A stretch of DNA of 25,399 bases. It comes from Tyzzerella sp963558545 (GTDB lineage: Bacteria; Bacillota; Clostridia; Lachnospirales; CAG-274). Positions 15,402-23,012 of this stretch are shown one piece after another. Each line of letters opens with the position of its first letter. Position 1 is the first letter of the stretch. The notes below the pieces were generated by a model, which saw only the letters and a list, made by a program, of their open reading frames with translations, was not told where the DNA came from and did not search any database. The position numbers were made by a program, and so were the translations under genes. The stretch is from positions 1 to 25,399 of the forward strand of contig NZ_CAUWHO010000030.1 of NCBI RefSeq assembly GCF_963558545.1, read 5' to 3'.

Positions 15402-16055
15402 TTATTTTATACCGTATTTTTCTCTATAAGCTATCATTTTGTCTAAATATTCTTTACCGTCTATTACATCATTTTTAATAGCCTCTATAATATCTATAAT
15501 AGTAACAATAGGGTATACTTTTATACCAAATTCTTCATAAACTTCTTGTATAGCAGATTTTTCATTGTTACCTTTTTCCATTCTATCAACGGATATAATA
15601 ACAGAATCTACCGTTACATTAGCCGAATTTTTTAAGATAGGTAAACTTTCTCTTATAGCAGTACCTGCTGTAATAACATCTTCTATAATAGTTACTCTAT
15701 CCCCATCTTTAAGGCTATATCCTACCATAACACCACCTTCGCCGTGGTCTTTAGCTTCTTTTCTATTAAAACAATAGTTTAAGTTTTTGTTATAGTCTTT
15801 ATATAAAGCAGATGCAACTGTTACACAAAGCGGTATACCTTTATATGCAGGGCCAAATAACACATTGCTATCTATTCCGTTTTCTTCCATACATTTTGCA
15901 TAAAAATATCCTAATTTATTTATTTGCTCTCCTGTGTTGTAATTACCTGTATTAATAAAATATGGTGTATTTCTTCCACTTTTAGTTACAAAATCACCAA
16001 AAGTTAAAACACCAGAGTCACACATAAATTTAATAAACTCATCTTTATAGCTCAT
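15402..16055 (-). CDS. pyrE: Orotate phosphoribosyltransferase
   Basis: A 217-residue cytosolic enzyme that converts orotate and PRPP to orotidine 5'-phosphate in pyrimidine synthesis. The PRPP loop VTIIEDVITAGTA is at 121-133, the flexible catalytic loop with RKEAKDHGEGG at 98-108, FGPAYKGIPL at 67-76, and the N-terminal SGRNTPYFINTG substrate region at 26-37. Length fits the family. It stands apart from other pyr genes here. A GGAGG site precedes the ATG and a sigma-A-like promoter lies 43-70 bp upstream. No PyrR-type attenuator is visible in the short leader. Confidence 0.95.
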   Translation of the reverse strand: MSYKDEFIKFMCDSGVLTFGDFVTKSGRNTPYFINTGNYNTGEQINKLGYFYAKCMEENGIDSNVLFGPAYKGIPLCVTVASALYKDYNKNLNYCFNRKEAKDHGEGGVMVGYSLKDGDRVTIIEDVITAGTAIRESLPILKNSANVTVDSVIISVDRMEKGNNEKSAIQEVYEEFGIKVYPIVTIIDIIEAIKNDVIDGKEYLDKMIAYREKYGIK

Positions 16056-16097
16056 TTTTTATCCTCCAATATAATGAAATCTAAGTTATATAAACTA

Positions 16098-16125
16098 ATT
16101 ATAATACATTTTTAAAATTTTACAA
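16098..16125 (-). promoter_or_regulatory. Possible sigma-A promoter of pyrE
   Basis: Minus-strand TTGTAA (16120-16125) and a perfect TATAAT (16098-16103), 16 bp apart. It faces away from the divergent transporter gene at 16190. Confidence 0.5.
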
Positions 16126-16189
16126 TGTTTAATTTACTTTTTTTTATTTTTGTTATAAAATGTTACTGTATTTAAGAAAGGAGTTTATT

Positions 16190-17080
16190 ATGACAAATAA
16201 AAATAAAGGAATATTTTTTATTATATTATCGGCTTTAGGGTTTGCTCTTATGAGCCTTTTTGTAAAGCTATCTGGAGATTTACCTTCTATGCAAAAAAGT
16301 TTTTTTAGAAATTTAGTTTCTTTAATTTTTGCATTTTTTATTATAAAAAAATCTAACATAGGGTTTAAATGTAAAAGAGAAAATATCCTCCCATTAGTAT
16401 TACGAGCTTCCTTTGGCACACTTGGTATAATATTTAACTATTATTCAATACAAAATTTAATATTGTCTGATGCTACTATGCTTAATAAACTTGCTCCATT
16501 TTTTGTAATTATTTTTTCATTTTTTATTTTAAAAGAAAAAATTAAGCTATGGCAAGTTTTATCTATATTAATAGCATTTTTAGGTAGTTTATTTATTATT
16601 AATCCAAATATTATAATAGGAATACTAAATAATAATTTACCTAAAACAACTCTTAATAGTTTACCTGCATTAGTAGGTGTTTTAGGTGCAATGTGTGCTG
16701 GTATTGCTTATACTATGATAAGGTTTTTAAGCCTTAGAGGTGAAAAAGGTCCTTTTATTGTATTCTTTTTCTCCTGTTTTTCTTGTTTAACTATTCTACC
16801 CTTTGTTCTATTAAATTTTTACCCTATGTCTATAAAGCAGTTAATATATTTATTACTTGCTGGTATTTTTGCAAGTCTTGGTCAATTTGCTGTAACAGCA
16901 GCCTATGCAAATGCACCTGCTAAAGAAATATCTATTTTCGATTATTCTCAAATTATATTTTCTGGCATATTAGGATATTTAGTATTTAACCAAAAACCTG
17001 ATATATATAGCTTTATAGGATATTTTATAATTTGCTCTGTTGCTATATTTATGTTTTTTATGAATAATAAAAATAAATAA
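16190..17080 (+). CDS. EamA/DMT-family membrane transporter
   Basis: A 296-residue inner-membrane protein with about ten hydrophobic segments in two EamA halves (about 8-138 and 160-292). This is the layout of drug/metabolite transporters of the RhaT/YdcZ/S-adenosylmethionine carrier type. Marks are the N-terminal GFALMSLFVKLSG, the mid-first-half IFNYYSIQNLILSDATMLNK and the second-half TAAYANAPAKEISIFDYSQI. Such proteins usually export or exchange small metabolites; the substrate cannot be told. The reading frame is open upstream to 16160, but AAGGAG lies 6 nt before the ATG at 16190, which is taken as the start. It is a single gene, divergent from pyrE. Confidence 0.88.
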   Translation: MTNKNKGIFFIILSALGFALMSLFVKLSGDLPSMQKSFFRNLVSLIFAFFIIKKSNIGFKCKRENILPLVLRASFGTLGIIFNYYSIQNLILSDATMLNKLAPFFVIIFSFFILKEKIKLWQVLSILIAFLGSLFIINPNIIIGILNNNLPKTTLNSLPALVGVLGAMCAGIAYTMIRFLSLRGEKGPFIVFFFSCFSCLTILPFVLLNFYPMSIKQLIYLLLAGIFASLGQFAVTAAYANAPAKEISIFDYSQIIFSGILGYLVFNQKPDIYSFIGYFIICSVAIFMFFMNNKNK

Positions 17081-17119
17081 ACATAAGTATATATATTTAT
17101 TTTATGGTTAAAATATTTA

Positions 17120-17128
17120 CATAAAATA
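17120..17128 (+). promoter_or_regulatory. Possible mother-cell sigma (E/K) -10 element
   Basis: CATAAAATA fits the CATANNNTA form of the sigma-K -10 box and most of the sigma-E box, 23 bp before the first coat gene. No convincing -35 was found, so this is weak support, resting partly on the coat function of the genes. Confidence 0.3.
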
Positions 17129-17151
17129 TTTTAATTTTAGAAGGTGAATAT

Positions 17152-17334
17152 ATGTCTAACTTAAATCAAATGGAAATAAATGCAATAAGAGAATGTGTGT
17201 CTAACCATATAACTATAGCTTCTAAGCTATCTTGCTATGCTACAAAAGCCTGTGAACCAGAGCTTAAAGAAATGTTTAAATCATCTAGCCTAAAGGCAGA
17301 ACAATCTGCCCAAAAGTTAGTACAATTATTGTAG
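17152..17334 (+). CDS. Small CotF-like spore coat protein
   Basis: A 60-residue, mostly helical protein. It resembles the first half of the CotF/ferritin-like coat family seen in many Clostridia: a helix with IRECVSNHITIASKLSCYATKAC, then a second helix ending KAEQSAQKLVQLL. It aligns loosely with the next gene (K-x-x-x-Y-A near the first helix end and an acidic EL/NL-K/R-E/Q-x-F turn), so the two are probably paralogues. AAGGTGA lies before the ATG. The 9-bp gap to the next gene holds an AGGAGG site, so the pair is co-transcribed. Likely a mother-cell coat component. Confidence 0.7.
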   Translation: MSNLNQMEINAIRECVSNHITIASKLSCYATKACEPELKEMFKSSSLKAEQSAQKLVQLL

Positions 17335-17343
17335 GAGGTTATT

Positions 17344-17634
17344 ATGAACGAAAAAGATATGGTTTTAGATATTTTAACAGGTTTAAAAGCTAGTATAATT
17401 AGCTATGCAAAAATGATAACAGAATGTAGCGACTTAAATTTAAGACAAATTTTTCAACAAATGAGAAATGAAGCCGAAGAATCTCAATATAATTTGTACA
17501 AATTTGCAGAAAAAAAAGGATATTATATACCGTCACCTAAAGATACAGACTATGAAATACAAACATTAAAAAGCAAATTAACACAAGCTCTTACGGCTAA
17601 AAATGGTGCAGGGCCTATACCTGTTTTAAAATAA
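17344..17634 (+). CDS. CotF-family spore coat protein
   Basis: A 96-residue protein of the Coat_F family. The core has DMVLDILTGLKASIISYAK and then NLRQIFQQMRNEAEESQYNLYKFAEKKGYYIPS, the usual end of this family, where the two-helix ferritin-like unit closes with a Gly-Tyr-Tyr-x-P motif. A polar tail follows. These proteins lie in the spore coat; their precise role is not known. Second gene of a two-gene operon, ended by the hairpin at 17640. Confidence 0.8.
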   Translation: MNEKDMVLDILTGLKASIISYAKMITECSDLNLRQIFQQMRNEAEESQYNLYKFAEKKGYYIPSPKDTDYEIQTLKSKLTQALTAKNGAGPIPVLK

Positions 17635-17639
17635 TTCTT

Positions 17640-17669
17640 AAAGTTGGTTAATATTAACCAACTTTTTTT
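17640..17669 (+). terminator. Terminator of the coat gene pair
   Basis: A perfect 13-bp palindrome (17640-17652 with 17653-17665) leads into a run of seven T, just after the CotF stop codon. Confidence 0.88.
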
Positions 17670-17715
17670 ATATAAAATATCAAAAAGTTTATATTATAAT
17701 ATTTAAACATTTTTA

Positions 17716-17744
17716 TTGACATATAGTTTCTTGTTAAGTATAAT
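17716..17744 (+). promoter_or_regulatory. Perfect consensus sigma-A promoter of the flavin reductase gene
   Basis: TTGACA (17716-17721), a 17-bp spacer and TATAAT (17739-17744): all twelve consensus bases with optimal spacing. Expected start near 17751, giving a leader of about 33 nt. No other promoter in the window is this close to consensus, which implies high output unless repressed. Confidence 0.85.
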
Positions 17745-17764
17745 TATCATATAATAATAATTAT
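17740..17764 (+). promoter_or_regulatory. Possible operator overlapping the -10 box
   Basis: Two copies of the self-complementary ATAATTAT (17740-17747 and 17757-17764), 9 bp apart, overlap the -10 box and the start point. This spacing and placement would suit a dimeric repressor such as Fur or Rrf2-type regulators, but AT-rich DNA gives such matches by chance. Confidence 0.3.
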
Positions 17765-17783
17765 TGTTTATGGAGGTGTTTAT

Positions 17784-18518
17784 ATGAATAATTGGAATGG
17801 CTTTAAAGAACTAGTATTAATAGAAAAAAAAGATGTTTGTGATACAATAAAATCTTTTTACTTTAAATCAAAAAATAATGAAAAATTACCTAAACACACA
17901 CCAGGTCAATTTTTACCTTTTAAAATAAAAACAAATGATACCAAAATGAAAGATGTTATTAGAACATATAGCCTTTCAAATTTACCTAATGAAGAAATAT
18001 ATAGAATAAGCGTAAAAAAAATAGATGGTGGGTTAATGAGTACATATCTTCATAACAATTTGAAAGTTGGAGATTGTATAGAAGCTATGCATCCTAATGG
18101 TACTTTTGTATTAGATGAAAATTTACCTAAAGACACTCCTATTATTTTATTATCTGGTGGTATTGGCATAACCCCTTTATTATCTATACTTTTAGCTAAT
18201 GCAAAAGATAGAAATATACATTTTGTACAAGCGGTTCAAAATTCTAGTATGCACCCTTTTGCTATTGATGTTGAAAATATCTGTAAAGAAAACAACTTAA
18301 AAAACACTATTTTTTATTCTAATCCTTTAAATACAGATACTCTCGGTAAAAATTATGATGTAGAAGGTTTTGTTACAAAAGACTGGATTAAAGATAACTT
18401 GCCTTTAAATGGTGCTTTTTACTTCTGTGGCCCTCCAATATTTATGGAACTATTAGAAAAAAATCTTTTAGAGCTTGGTGTACCACAAAATAAAATCAAT
18501 TACGAAAGTTTTAGCTAA
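17784..18518 (+). CDS. Stand-alone FAD/NAD(P)H oxidoreductase (ferredoxin/flavohaemoglobin reductase type)
   Basis: A 244-residue protein of the ferredoxin-NADP reductase superfamily, composed of the FAD domain (about 8-112, RTYSLSN at 60-66) and the NAD(P) domain (about 118-238, GGIGITP at 125-131 and FCGPPIFM at 214-221), ending NYESFS. It resembles the reductase half of flavohaemoglobin or of phenol/benzoate-type reductases, but has neither a globin nor a 2Fe-2S domain, so it must pass electrons to a separate partner or to a small acceptor. No partner gene lies beside it. The GGAGGTG site and consensus promoter indicate strong expression. Partner and physiological role are unknown. Confidence 0.85.
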   Translation: MNNWNGFKELVLIEKKDVCDTIKSFYFKSKNNEKLPKHTPGQFLPFKIKTNDTKMKDVIRTYSLSNLPNEEIYRISVKKIDGGLMSTYLHNNLKVGDCIEAMHPNGTFVLDENLPKDTPIILLSGGIGITPLLSILLANAKDRNIHFVQAVQNSSMHPFAIDVENICKENNLKNTIFYSNPLNTDTLGKNYDVEGFVTKDWIKDNLPLNGAFYFCGPPIFMELLEKNLLELGVPQNKINYESFS

Positions 18519-18531
18519 TATTACTTGTAAT

Positions 18532-18566
18532 AATAAAAACCACCCGTTAAACAGGTGGTTTTTATT
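18532..18566. terminator. Bidirectional terminator between convergent genes
   Basis: A 13-bp perfect stem (18532-18544 with 18554-18566) and 9-nt loop, with A- and T-runs on opposite sides, serves the flavin reductase gene (+) and the oxidoreductase operon (-). The alpha-beta stop codon begins in its right arm at 18565. Confidence 0.88.
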
Positions 18567-20805
18567 ATAAATAAGGGCTTTCTGCTCTAGCCTTTAGCCT
18601 TTCCCATCTTCTATCAACTTCTTTTTGCACACTTTCTATTATACTATTATATTTTTCATTTTTTAAATGTTTTGTTCTTCCCATTTTAAACAAATAATCT
18701 GTAATACTTAGTTTTTCTCCTTTATCTTCGGGGTTATAATTTATAGTAGTTATACCGTGCTCTATTTCATATAATGGGTGATAGCAACTTTTTACTGCAC
18801 TTTCTATTACACTTCTTTCATATTTTGGCTCATCTCCCCAGTTTAAAGGGCAAGCAGATAAACATTTTATATAAGAAAGTCCAAATTTTTTACTGTATTC
18901 TTGAGCTTTTCTTGCTTTTCTTACAAAATCTGGTATATGGCTTTCTGCTACTGTTGCAACATATGGTATGTTGGTTGCTGCAAATATTTGTGGGTTATCT
19001 TTATGAAACATCTCTTTACCATATTCACATTCTCCTATATGACTTGTAGAGCTTTTTGCACCTTTTGGTGTAGAATAGGATAATTGATAGCCTGTGTTCA
19101 TATATCCTCCGTTATCATATTCAAATATTATCATATTATGGTTTCTTATAGCACTTCCTAAAGCAGAGCCAAGACCTATATCAAGTCCACCATCACCAGA
19201 AACCATTATAAAAGTTATATCATCATTAGGCATTTCTCCTCTTTTTTGTTTTTCCTTATACATTTCTAAAAGTCCAGATAATGTAGCAGCACCATTTTGG
19301 AAAAGATTATGAACATAATTTACCTTAAAAGATGTTTTAGGATAAGATGTAGTAACAACCATTCCACATCCTGTTTGAAAAAGTAAAACTACATTACCCT
19401 CTATGCCACTTAATAAAAGATTTACGTTAACAGGTATACCACAACCAGGGCAAGCTCCGTGTCCTGGAGATATTCTTTTAGGCATAGCTGTTATATCTTT
19501 TACACTACCACCTGTAACATTAAATGTTTTTGTATCTTCATTATATTGCACTTTTGTTATATTAAGCTTTGTATCTTCTGCTTTTAAAGGCTCAAAAAAC
19601 TTAGTATTTTCTTTTTCTATATTCCCTTCATATTTTCCTAAATAATCAAATCTTTTTACTTCATTACCTTCAAGGCAAGAAAAAGCCTCTTCAAAAAGGT
19701 TAATAGCATCTTCTACATAAAAATCTTTACCACTAAGTCCATATACACGAGTTATTACTTTTGTGTTTAGCTCCTTTTCTTGCAAACTAGCTTTTATTTC
19801 TATGCTCATATTTCCCCCACTAGCACCATAGCTATCTTGTCTATCAAGGCATATTAAAAGCTTAGTATCTTTGCACATTTCATATATATCATTTACTATC
19901 CAAGGGCGTAAAACTTTAAGTGTAAATGCACCTGCTTTTTTACCCTCTTTTCTCATTTTATCTACTGCCTCTTTAGCAGTTTCAAAAGTAGAGCCTAAGG
20001 CAAATATTAATACATCTGCATCTTTTGTTAAATATCCTTCCGATGTCTTATACTCTCTACCAGATATTTCTTTATATTCTTCAAAAAGTTTTGGTAAATA
20101 TTCTTTGGCTTCTTCCATAGCTAAATTTAATTGATATTTGTTATTCATCAAATCTGGCTCGTTCATATAAGAGCCTATTGTTATAGGACTATCCATATTA
20201 AGAGCAGTATATTCTCTTTTACACTCTCCTATAAAATTTTGTATGTCTTTATCGCTATCAAAAATATGCGCTTTTTTCTTTTGGTGGCTTGTAAAAAATC
20301 CATCAAAAGCTATTATAACTGGTAAATTTACCTTTTCTGCTAATTTTAATCCTATTATATTAAAATCGTATACCTCTTGATTATCTTTAGCAAAAAGTAT
20401 TATCCAACCAGTATTTAAGGCATACATTATGTCACTATGGTCCCCTTTTATAGATAAAGGTCCAGATACAGTCCTACAAGCAACGTTTAAAACCATAGGA
20501 AACCTAGTGCCAGACTGTACTGGAAGTTGCTCTAAGCTATATAAAAGTCCATTAGCACTTGTAGCGCTAAAAACTCTACCTCCCCCAACTGATGCCCCAT
20601 AGCATACACCTGCTGCACTATGCTCTCCCTCTGTTGCTATTAGTTTTGTTTGGCTCTCTCCATCTGCTCTCATAAGGTCTAAATTTTCTGCTATTTGTGT
20701 AGATGGCGTTATAGGATAATATCCCATTATATGATAGTTTATCTGTTTACAGGCAATACTTGCAAGCTCGTTACCACTTTCAAATATAACTTTTTGTTTA
20801 AGCAT
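18565..20805 (-). CDS. 2-oxoacid:ferredoxin oxidoreductase, fused alpha-beta subunits
   Basis: A 746-residue fusion. Residues 1-390 correspond to the alpha subunit (PorA/VorB type), with YYPITPST at 29-36, TEGEHSAAGVCYGAS at 58-72 and a C-terminal transketolase-like domain (SYGASGGNMSIEIKA). Residues 440-746 correspond to the TPP-binding beta subunit, with CPGCG at 452-456, Cys480 and Cys652 as likely 4Fe-4S ligands, and the TPP/Mg motif GDGG 537-540 with DNGGYMNTG at 564-572. A linker of roughly 50 residues joins them. The enzyme would decarboxylate a 2-oxoacid (pyruvate, branched-chain or similar) with CoA to acyl-CoA and reduced ferredoxin. Substrate is not fixed by the sequence. It follows the gamma-delta gene by 11 bp (AAGGAGGGG site overlapping the upstream stop), so the two are one operon. 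Confidence 0.92.
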   Translation of the reverse strand: MLKQKVIFESGNELASIACKQINYHIMGYYPITPSTQIAENLDLMRADGESQTKLIATEGEHSAAGVCYGASVGGGRVFSATSANGLLYSLEQLPVQSGTRFPMVLNVACRTVSGPLSIKGDHSDIMYALNTGWIILFAKDNQEVYDFNIIGLKLAEKVNLPVIIAFDGFFTSHQKKKAHIFDSDKDIQNFIGECKREYTALNMDSPITIGSYMNEPDLMNNKYQLNLAMEEAKEYLPKLFEEYKEISGREYKTSEGYLTKDADVLIFALGSTFETAKEAVDKMRKEGKKAGAFTLKVLRPWIVNDIYEMCKDTKLLICLDRQDSYGASGGNMSIEIKASLQEKELNTKVITRVYGLSGKDFYVEDAINLFEEAFSCLEGNEVKRFDYLGKYEGNIEKENTKFFEPLKAEDTKLNITKVQYNEDTKTFNVTGGSVKDITAMPKRISPGHGACPGCGIPVNVNLLLSGIEGNVVLLFQTGCGMVVTTSYPKTSFKVNYVHNLFQNGAATLSGLLEMYKEKQKRGEMPNDDITFIMVSGDGGLDIGLGSALGSAIRNHNMIIFEYDNGGYMNTGYQLSYSTPKGAKSSTSHIGECEYGKEMFHKDNPQIFAATNIPYVATVAESHIPDFVRKARKAQEYSKKFGLSYIKCLSACPLNWGDEPKYERSVIESAVKSCYHPLYEIEHGITTINYNPEDKGEKLSITDYLFKMGRTKHLKNEKYNSIIESVQKEVDRRWERLKARAESPYL

Positions 20806-20816
20806 ACAACCCCTCC

Positions 20817-21872
20817 TTAAATATTGGTATCTTCTTTATAGCTTTCACTAGTTACAAAAGAGCTAGCACCTACTTTTTCAAAGTCTAGCTTATCTACTAT
20901 CAAGTCTTTATTTCTTATATGCTGCTTAAATATATTTACATCTTTCTCTAATTTTGGCTCTAATGCATTGGTAGGACATATTTGTGTACATCTCATACAC
21001 CCTTTACAATGATGATAATCTATACCTAAATTTACCATACTTTCTTTCCCTTTATATTCTCCTTTTACAAATTGAAAAGCAATATCAGGACAAGTGCTAT
21101 CACAAAGACCACAGTTTATACATTTATCTTTTATAAATATAGGGACATATCCTTCTCTACTAGCAGATATATCATTTGATATACTACTTCCAAAACAAGG
21201 GTTTATCCCCCCTATTGGAGCATTTTTATAACCCCAGGCTCTTTCTATATCTTTTGCTACTATATAGTCATATTTATCATCTGGCTTTATCTCTTTGCAT
21301 TTAACATTTTCATATCCACGCCTTATAGCATTTAAATTTTGCTCTAAAGCTTTAGGATATTTTTTGCCTATTGTATCTTTTATAGCTTGCTCTAGCTTTT
21401 CTATACACATAAAATCATTAGTTTTTGCTATTGCTCCAAGCATAACCATATTTACACGGCTTTTTGTTTCTAAAGCTATATTAAGAGCGTCTACACAATA
21501 AAGTTTGCCACCATACATTTTTAATATATCTCTAACTTCGTCTGCCTCTTTATCTGTATTTACAACAACAGCTGTATTTTCTGACACCCCTGCCATTACA
21601 TTTTCCTTGTCTGCTAAAGCTATATGAAAAATACCTAGTATATCTGGTGTTTGTACAGGACTATTTACTCTTATTGGTATATTTTCTTTTGCATATCTTA
21701 TATATGCCTTTACTGGTGAGCCTCTTTTTTCCGAACCATAGCTTGAAAAACTAGAAGCATTAAGCCCTAAATATAATGCACCATACTCTCCCAATATTTT
21801 TCCAGCAAGGTTTGCTCCAAGCCCTCCTATACTTTCTAGCCTTATTTCAAAATAATCTTTTTTAAAGCTCAT
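20817..21872 (-). CDS. 2-oxoacid:ferredoxin oxidoreductase, fused gamma-delta subunits
   Basis: A 351-residue fusion. Residues 1-190 are the gamma subunit: GGLGANLAGKILGEYG at 16-31, then SYGSEKRGSPVKAYIRYA at 44-61, a PorG hallmark. Residues about 245-305 are the ferredoxin-like delta subunit with two 4Fe-4S sites, Cys251/254/257/261 and Cys289/292/295/299. With the fused alpha-beta protein this completes a four-part enzyme in two polypeptides. The 40-residue linker (200-240) and the C-terminal 45 residues are not recognised. Starts with ATG (21872); its ribosome binding sequence AAAGGGG is the end of a terminator hairpin, and the intervening seven bases are all T. Substrate unclear; the gamma motifs look most like pyruvate-type enzymes. 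Confidence 0.92.
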   Translation of the reverse strand: MSFKKDYFEIRLESIGGLGANLAGKILGEYGALYLGLNASSFSSYGSEKRGSPVKAYIRYAKENIPIRVNSPVQTPDILGIFHIALADKENVMAGVSENTAVVVNTDKEADEVRDILKMYGGKLYCVDALNIALETKSRVNMVMLGAIAKTNDFMCIEKLEQAIKDTIGKKYPKALEQNLNAIRRGYENVKCKEIKPDDKYDYIVAKDIERAWGYKNAPIGGINPCFGSSISNDISASREGYVPIFIKDKCINCGLCDSTCPDIAFQFVKGEYKGKESMVNLGIDYHHCKGCMRCTQICPTNALEPKLEKDVNIFKQHIRNKDLIVDKLDFEKVGASSFVTSESYKEDTNI

Positions 21873-21926
21873 AAAAAAACCCCTTTCAAAATAAATAACT
21901 AAACTTATTATTTATTTTAAAAGGGT
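21873..21926 (-). terminator. Terminator hairpin holding the gamma-delta ribosome binding site
   Basis: Minus-strand transcript: arm 21926-21908, a 9-nt loop, arm 21898-21880, then U7 (21879-21873) and the AUG of the next gene. Pairing is 11 bp plus 6 bp around one mismatch and one bulge. It begins 18 bp past the DUF951 stop. The 3' arm ends with AAAGGGG, the only Shine-Dalgarno candidate for the gamma-delta gene, so the structure could both stop upstream transcription and mask translation. Confidence 0.75.
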
Positions 21927-21944
21927 AATTTATTCATTTTTTTA

Positions 21945-22124
21945 CTATTTTTCTATTTTCTTTTTTACTGCCTTTTCAAACTTTGTCCTTGGCAGCATAA
22001 CTATATGTCCACAACCTAAACATTTCATTTTAAAATCTGCTCCAACTCTTATTACCTCCCATTGATAGCTTTTGCAAGGGTGAGGTTTTTTAGTTTGTAC
22101 AATATCTCCTATTAAATATTCCAT
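21945..22124 (-). CDS. DUF951-family small zinc-ribbon-like protein
   Basis: A 59-residue protein, MEYLIGDIVQTKKPHPCKSY at its start. Cysteines at 17, 35 and 38 (CLGCGH) with nearby histidines suggest a metal site. The core WEVIRVGADFKMKCLGCGH followed by VMLPRTKFEKAVKKKIEK is the DUF951 family pattern; family length is about 60-70 residues, so this is complete. A GGAAG site overlaps the last codons of mscS four to five bases upstream, so the gene is coupled to mscS, a pairing I recall from other Clostridia. Function unknown; nucleic-acid or protein binding is a guess. Confidence 0.85.
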   Translation of the reverse strand: MEYLIGDIVQTKKPHPCKSYQWEVIRVGADFKMKCLGCGHIVMLPRTKFEKAVKKKIEK

Positions 22125-22128
22125 ATTT

Positions 22129-22986
22129 TTATACTTCCTTTCTTTTGTTTTCTACTATTTCTACAATTCTCTTAGGATAAGGTATATTAATATTTTCTTT
22201 ATCAAAACGTTTTTTAATAAAACGTCTTATTTCTCTTTCTACTTGCCAATTTTCTCCTATTTCTGTATCTGCTAATATTCTTATAATAACAGAACTATCT
22301 GCTAAATCTATTATACCTAACACTTTTGGAGATGCTATAAGACCTTCTATCATTTTATTTTTAAATATAAGCTCTACTTCATCTTTCATAATAGATATTA
22401 CCCTGTCTATGTTTTCCTCATAAGCAACGCCTATATCTATTGTTGCTCTATTAAATTCCTTTGACATATTAGTTACTATTTTTATAATACCATTAGGTAT
22501 AATATGTAAATCTCCATCTGCACTTCTTATTTTTGTACTCCTAAGTCCTATACTCTCTACTGTACCTGTTAGCCTATCAACAGTTATAATATCTCCCACA
22601 CCAAACTGGTCTTCAAATAATATAAACATACCCGTTATAATATCTTGAACTAAGCTTTGTGCACCAAAACCAATAGCAACACTACCAACTCCTGCTACTG
22701 CTATTAATGATGTAACATTTACACCAAAATTTGTAAGTACACTGCATATAGCAATAAACCAGACTGTATATTTAACAACACTTGCTAATACCTCCGATAG
22801 TGTTTGTCTTTTTCTTTCTGTAAATTTGTTATTTAACATTAGAGATTTTCTAATAAACGAAGTTAAAATTTTTATAGTAACACCTGCTATTATTACCTGT
22901 AAAACACTTAAACCTATGTCTGCTATTAACTCTATAAGCCAATCTAAACTTTTTATAGCCATAACTTTTTCATTTAATTTATTCAT
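22129..22986 (-). CDS. mscS: Small-conductance mechanosensitive channel (MscS family)
   Basis: A 285-residue membrane channel that opens on membrane tension to release solutes. Hydrophobic segments at about 22-45 and 68-88 precede the pore-lining helix at 94-125, with the Gly/Ala pattern AVAGVGSVAIGFGAQSLVQD (96-115). Then comes FEDQFGVGDIITVD (124-137), the typical entry to the beta domain, and a C-terminal alpha-beta domain. Length is that of simple MscS proteins. The start ATG has GAAGGGA seven bases upstream. It lies 26 bp downstream of the amidotransferase-like gene and just ahead of the DUF951 gene, so the three probably form one transcript. Confidence 0.94.
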   Translation of the reverse strand: MNKLNEKVMAIKSLDWLIELIADIGLSVLQVIIAGVTIKILTSFIRKSLMLNNKFTERKRQTLSEVLASVVKYTVWFIAICSVLTNFGVNVTSLIAVAGVGSVAIGFGAQSLVQDIITGMFILFEDQFGVGDIITVDRLTGTVESIGLRSTKIRSADGDLHIIPNGIIKIVTNMSKEFNRATIDIGVAYEENIDRVISIMKDEVELIFKNKMIEGLIASPKVLGIIDLADSSVIIRILADTEIGENWQVEREIRRFIKKRFDKENINIPYPKRIVEIVENKRKEV

Positions 22987-23012
22987 CGTTAGTCCCTTCT
23001 TCTTTTGTATTT

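Noticed and set aside
18774..20325. Several plus-strand frames of 60-91 codons opposite the alpha-beta oxidoreductase
   Set aside because: All lie opposite conserved catalytic sequence, in scattered frames without ribosome binding sites.
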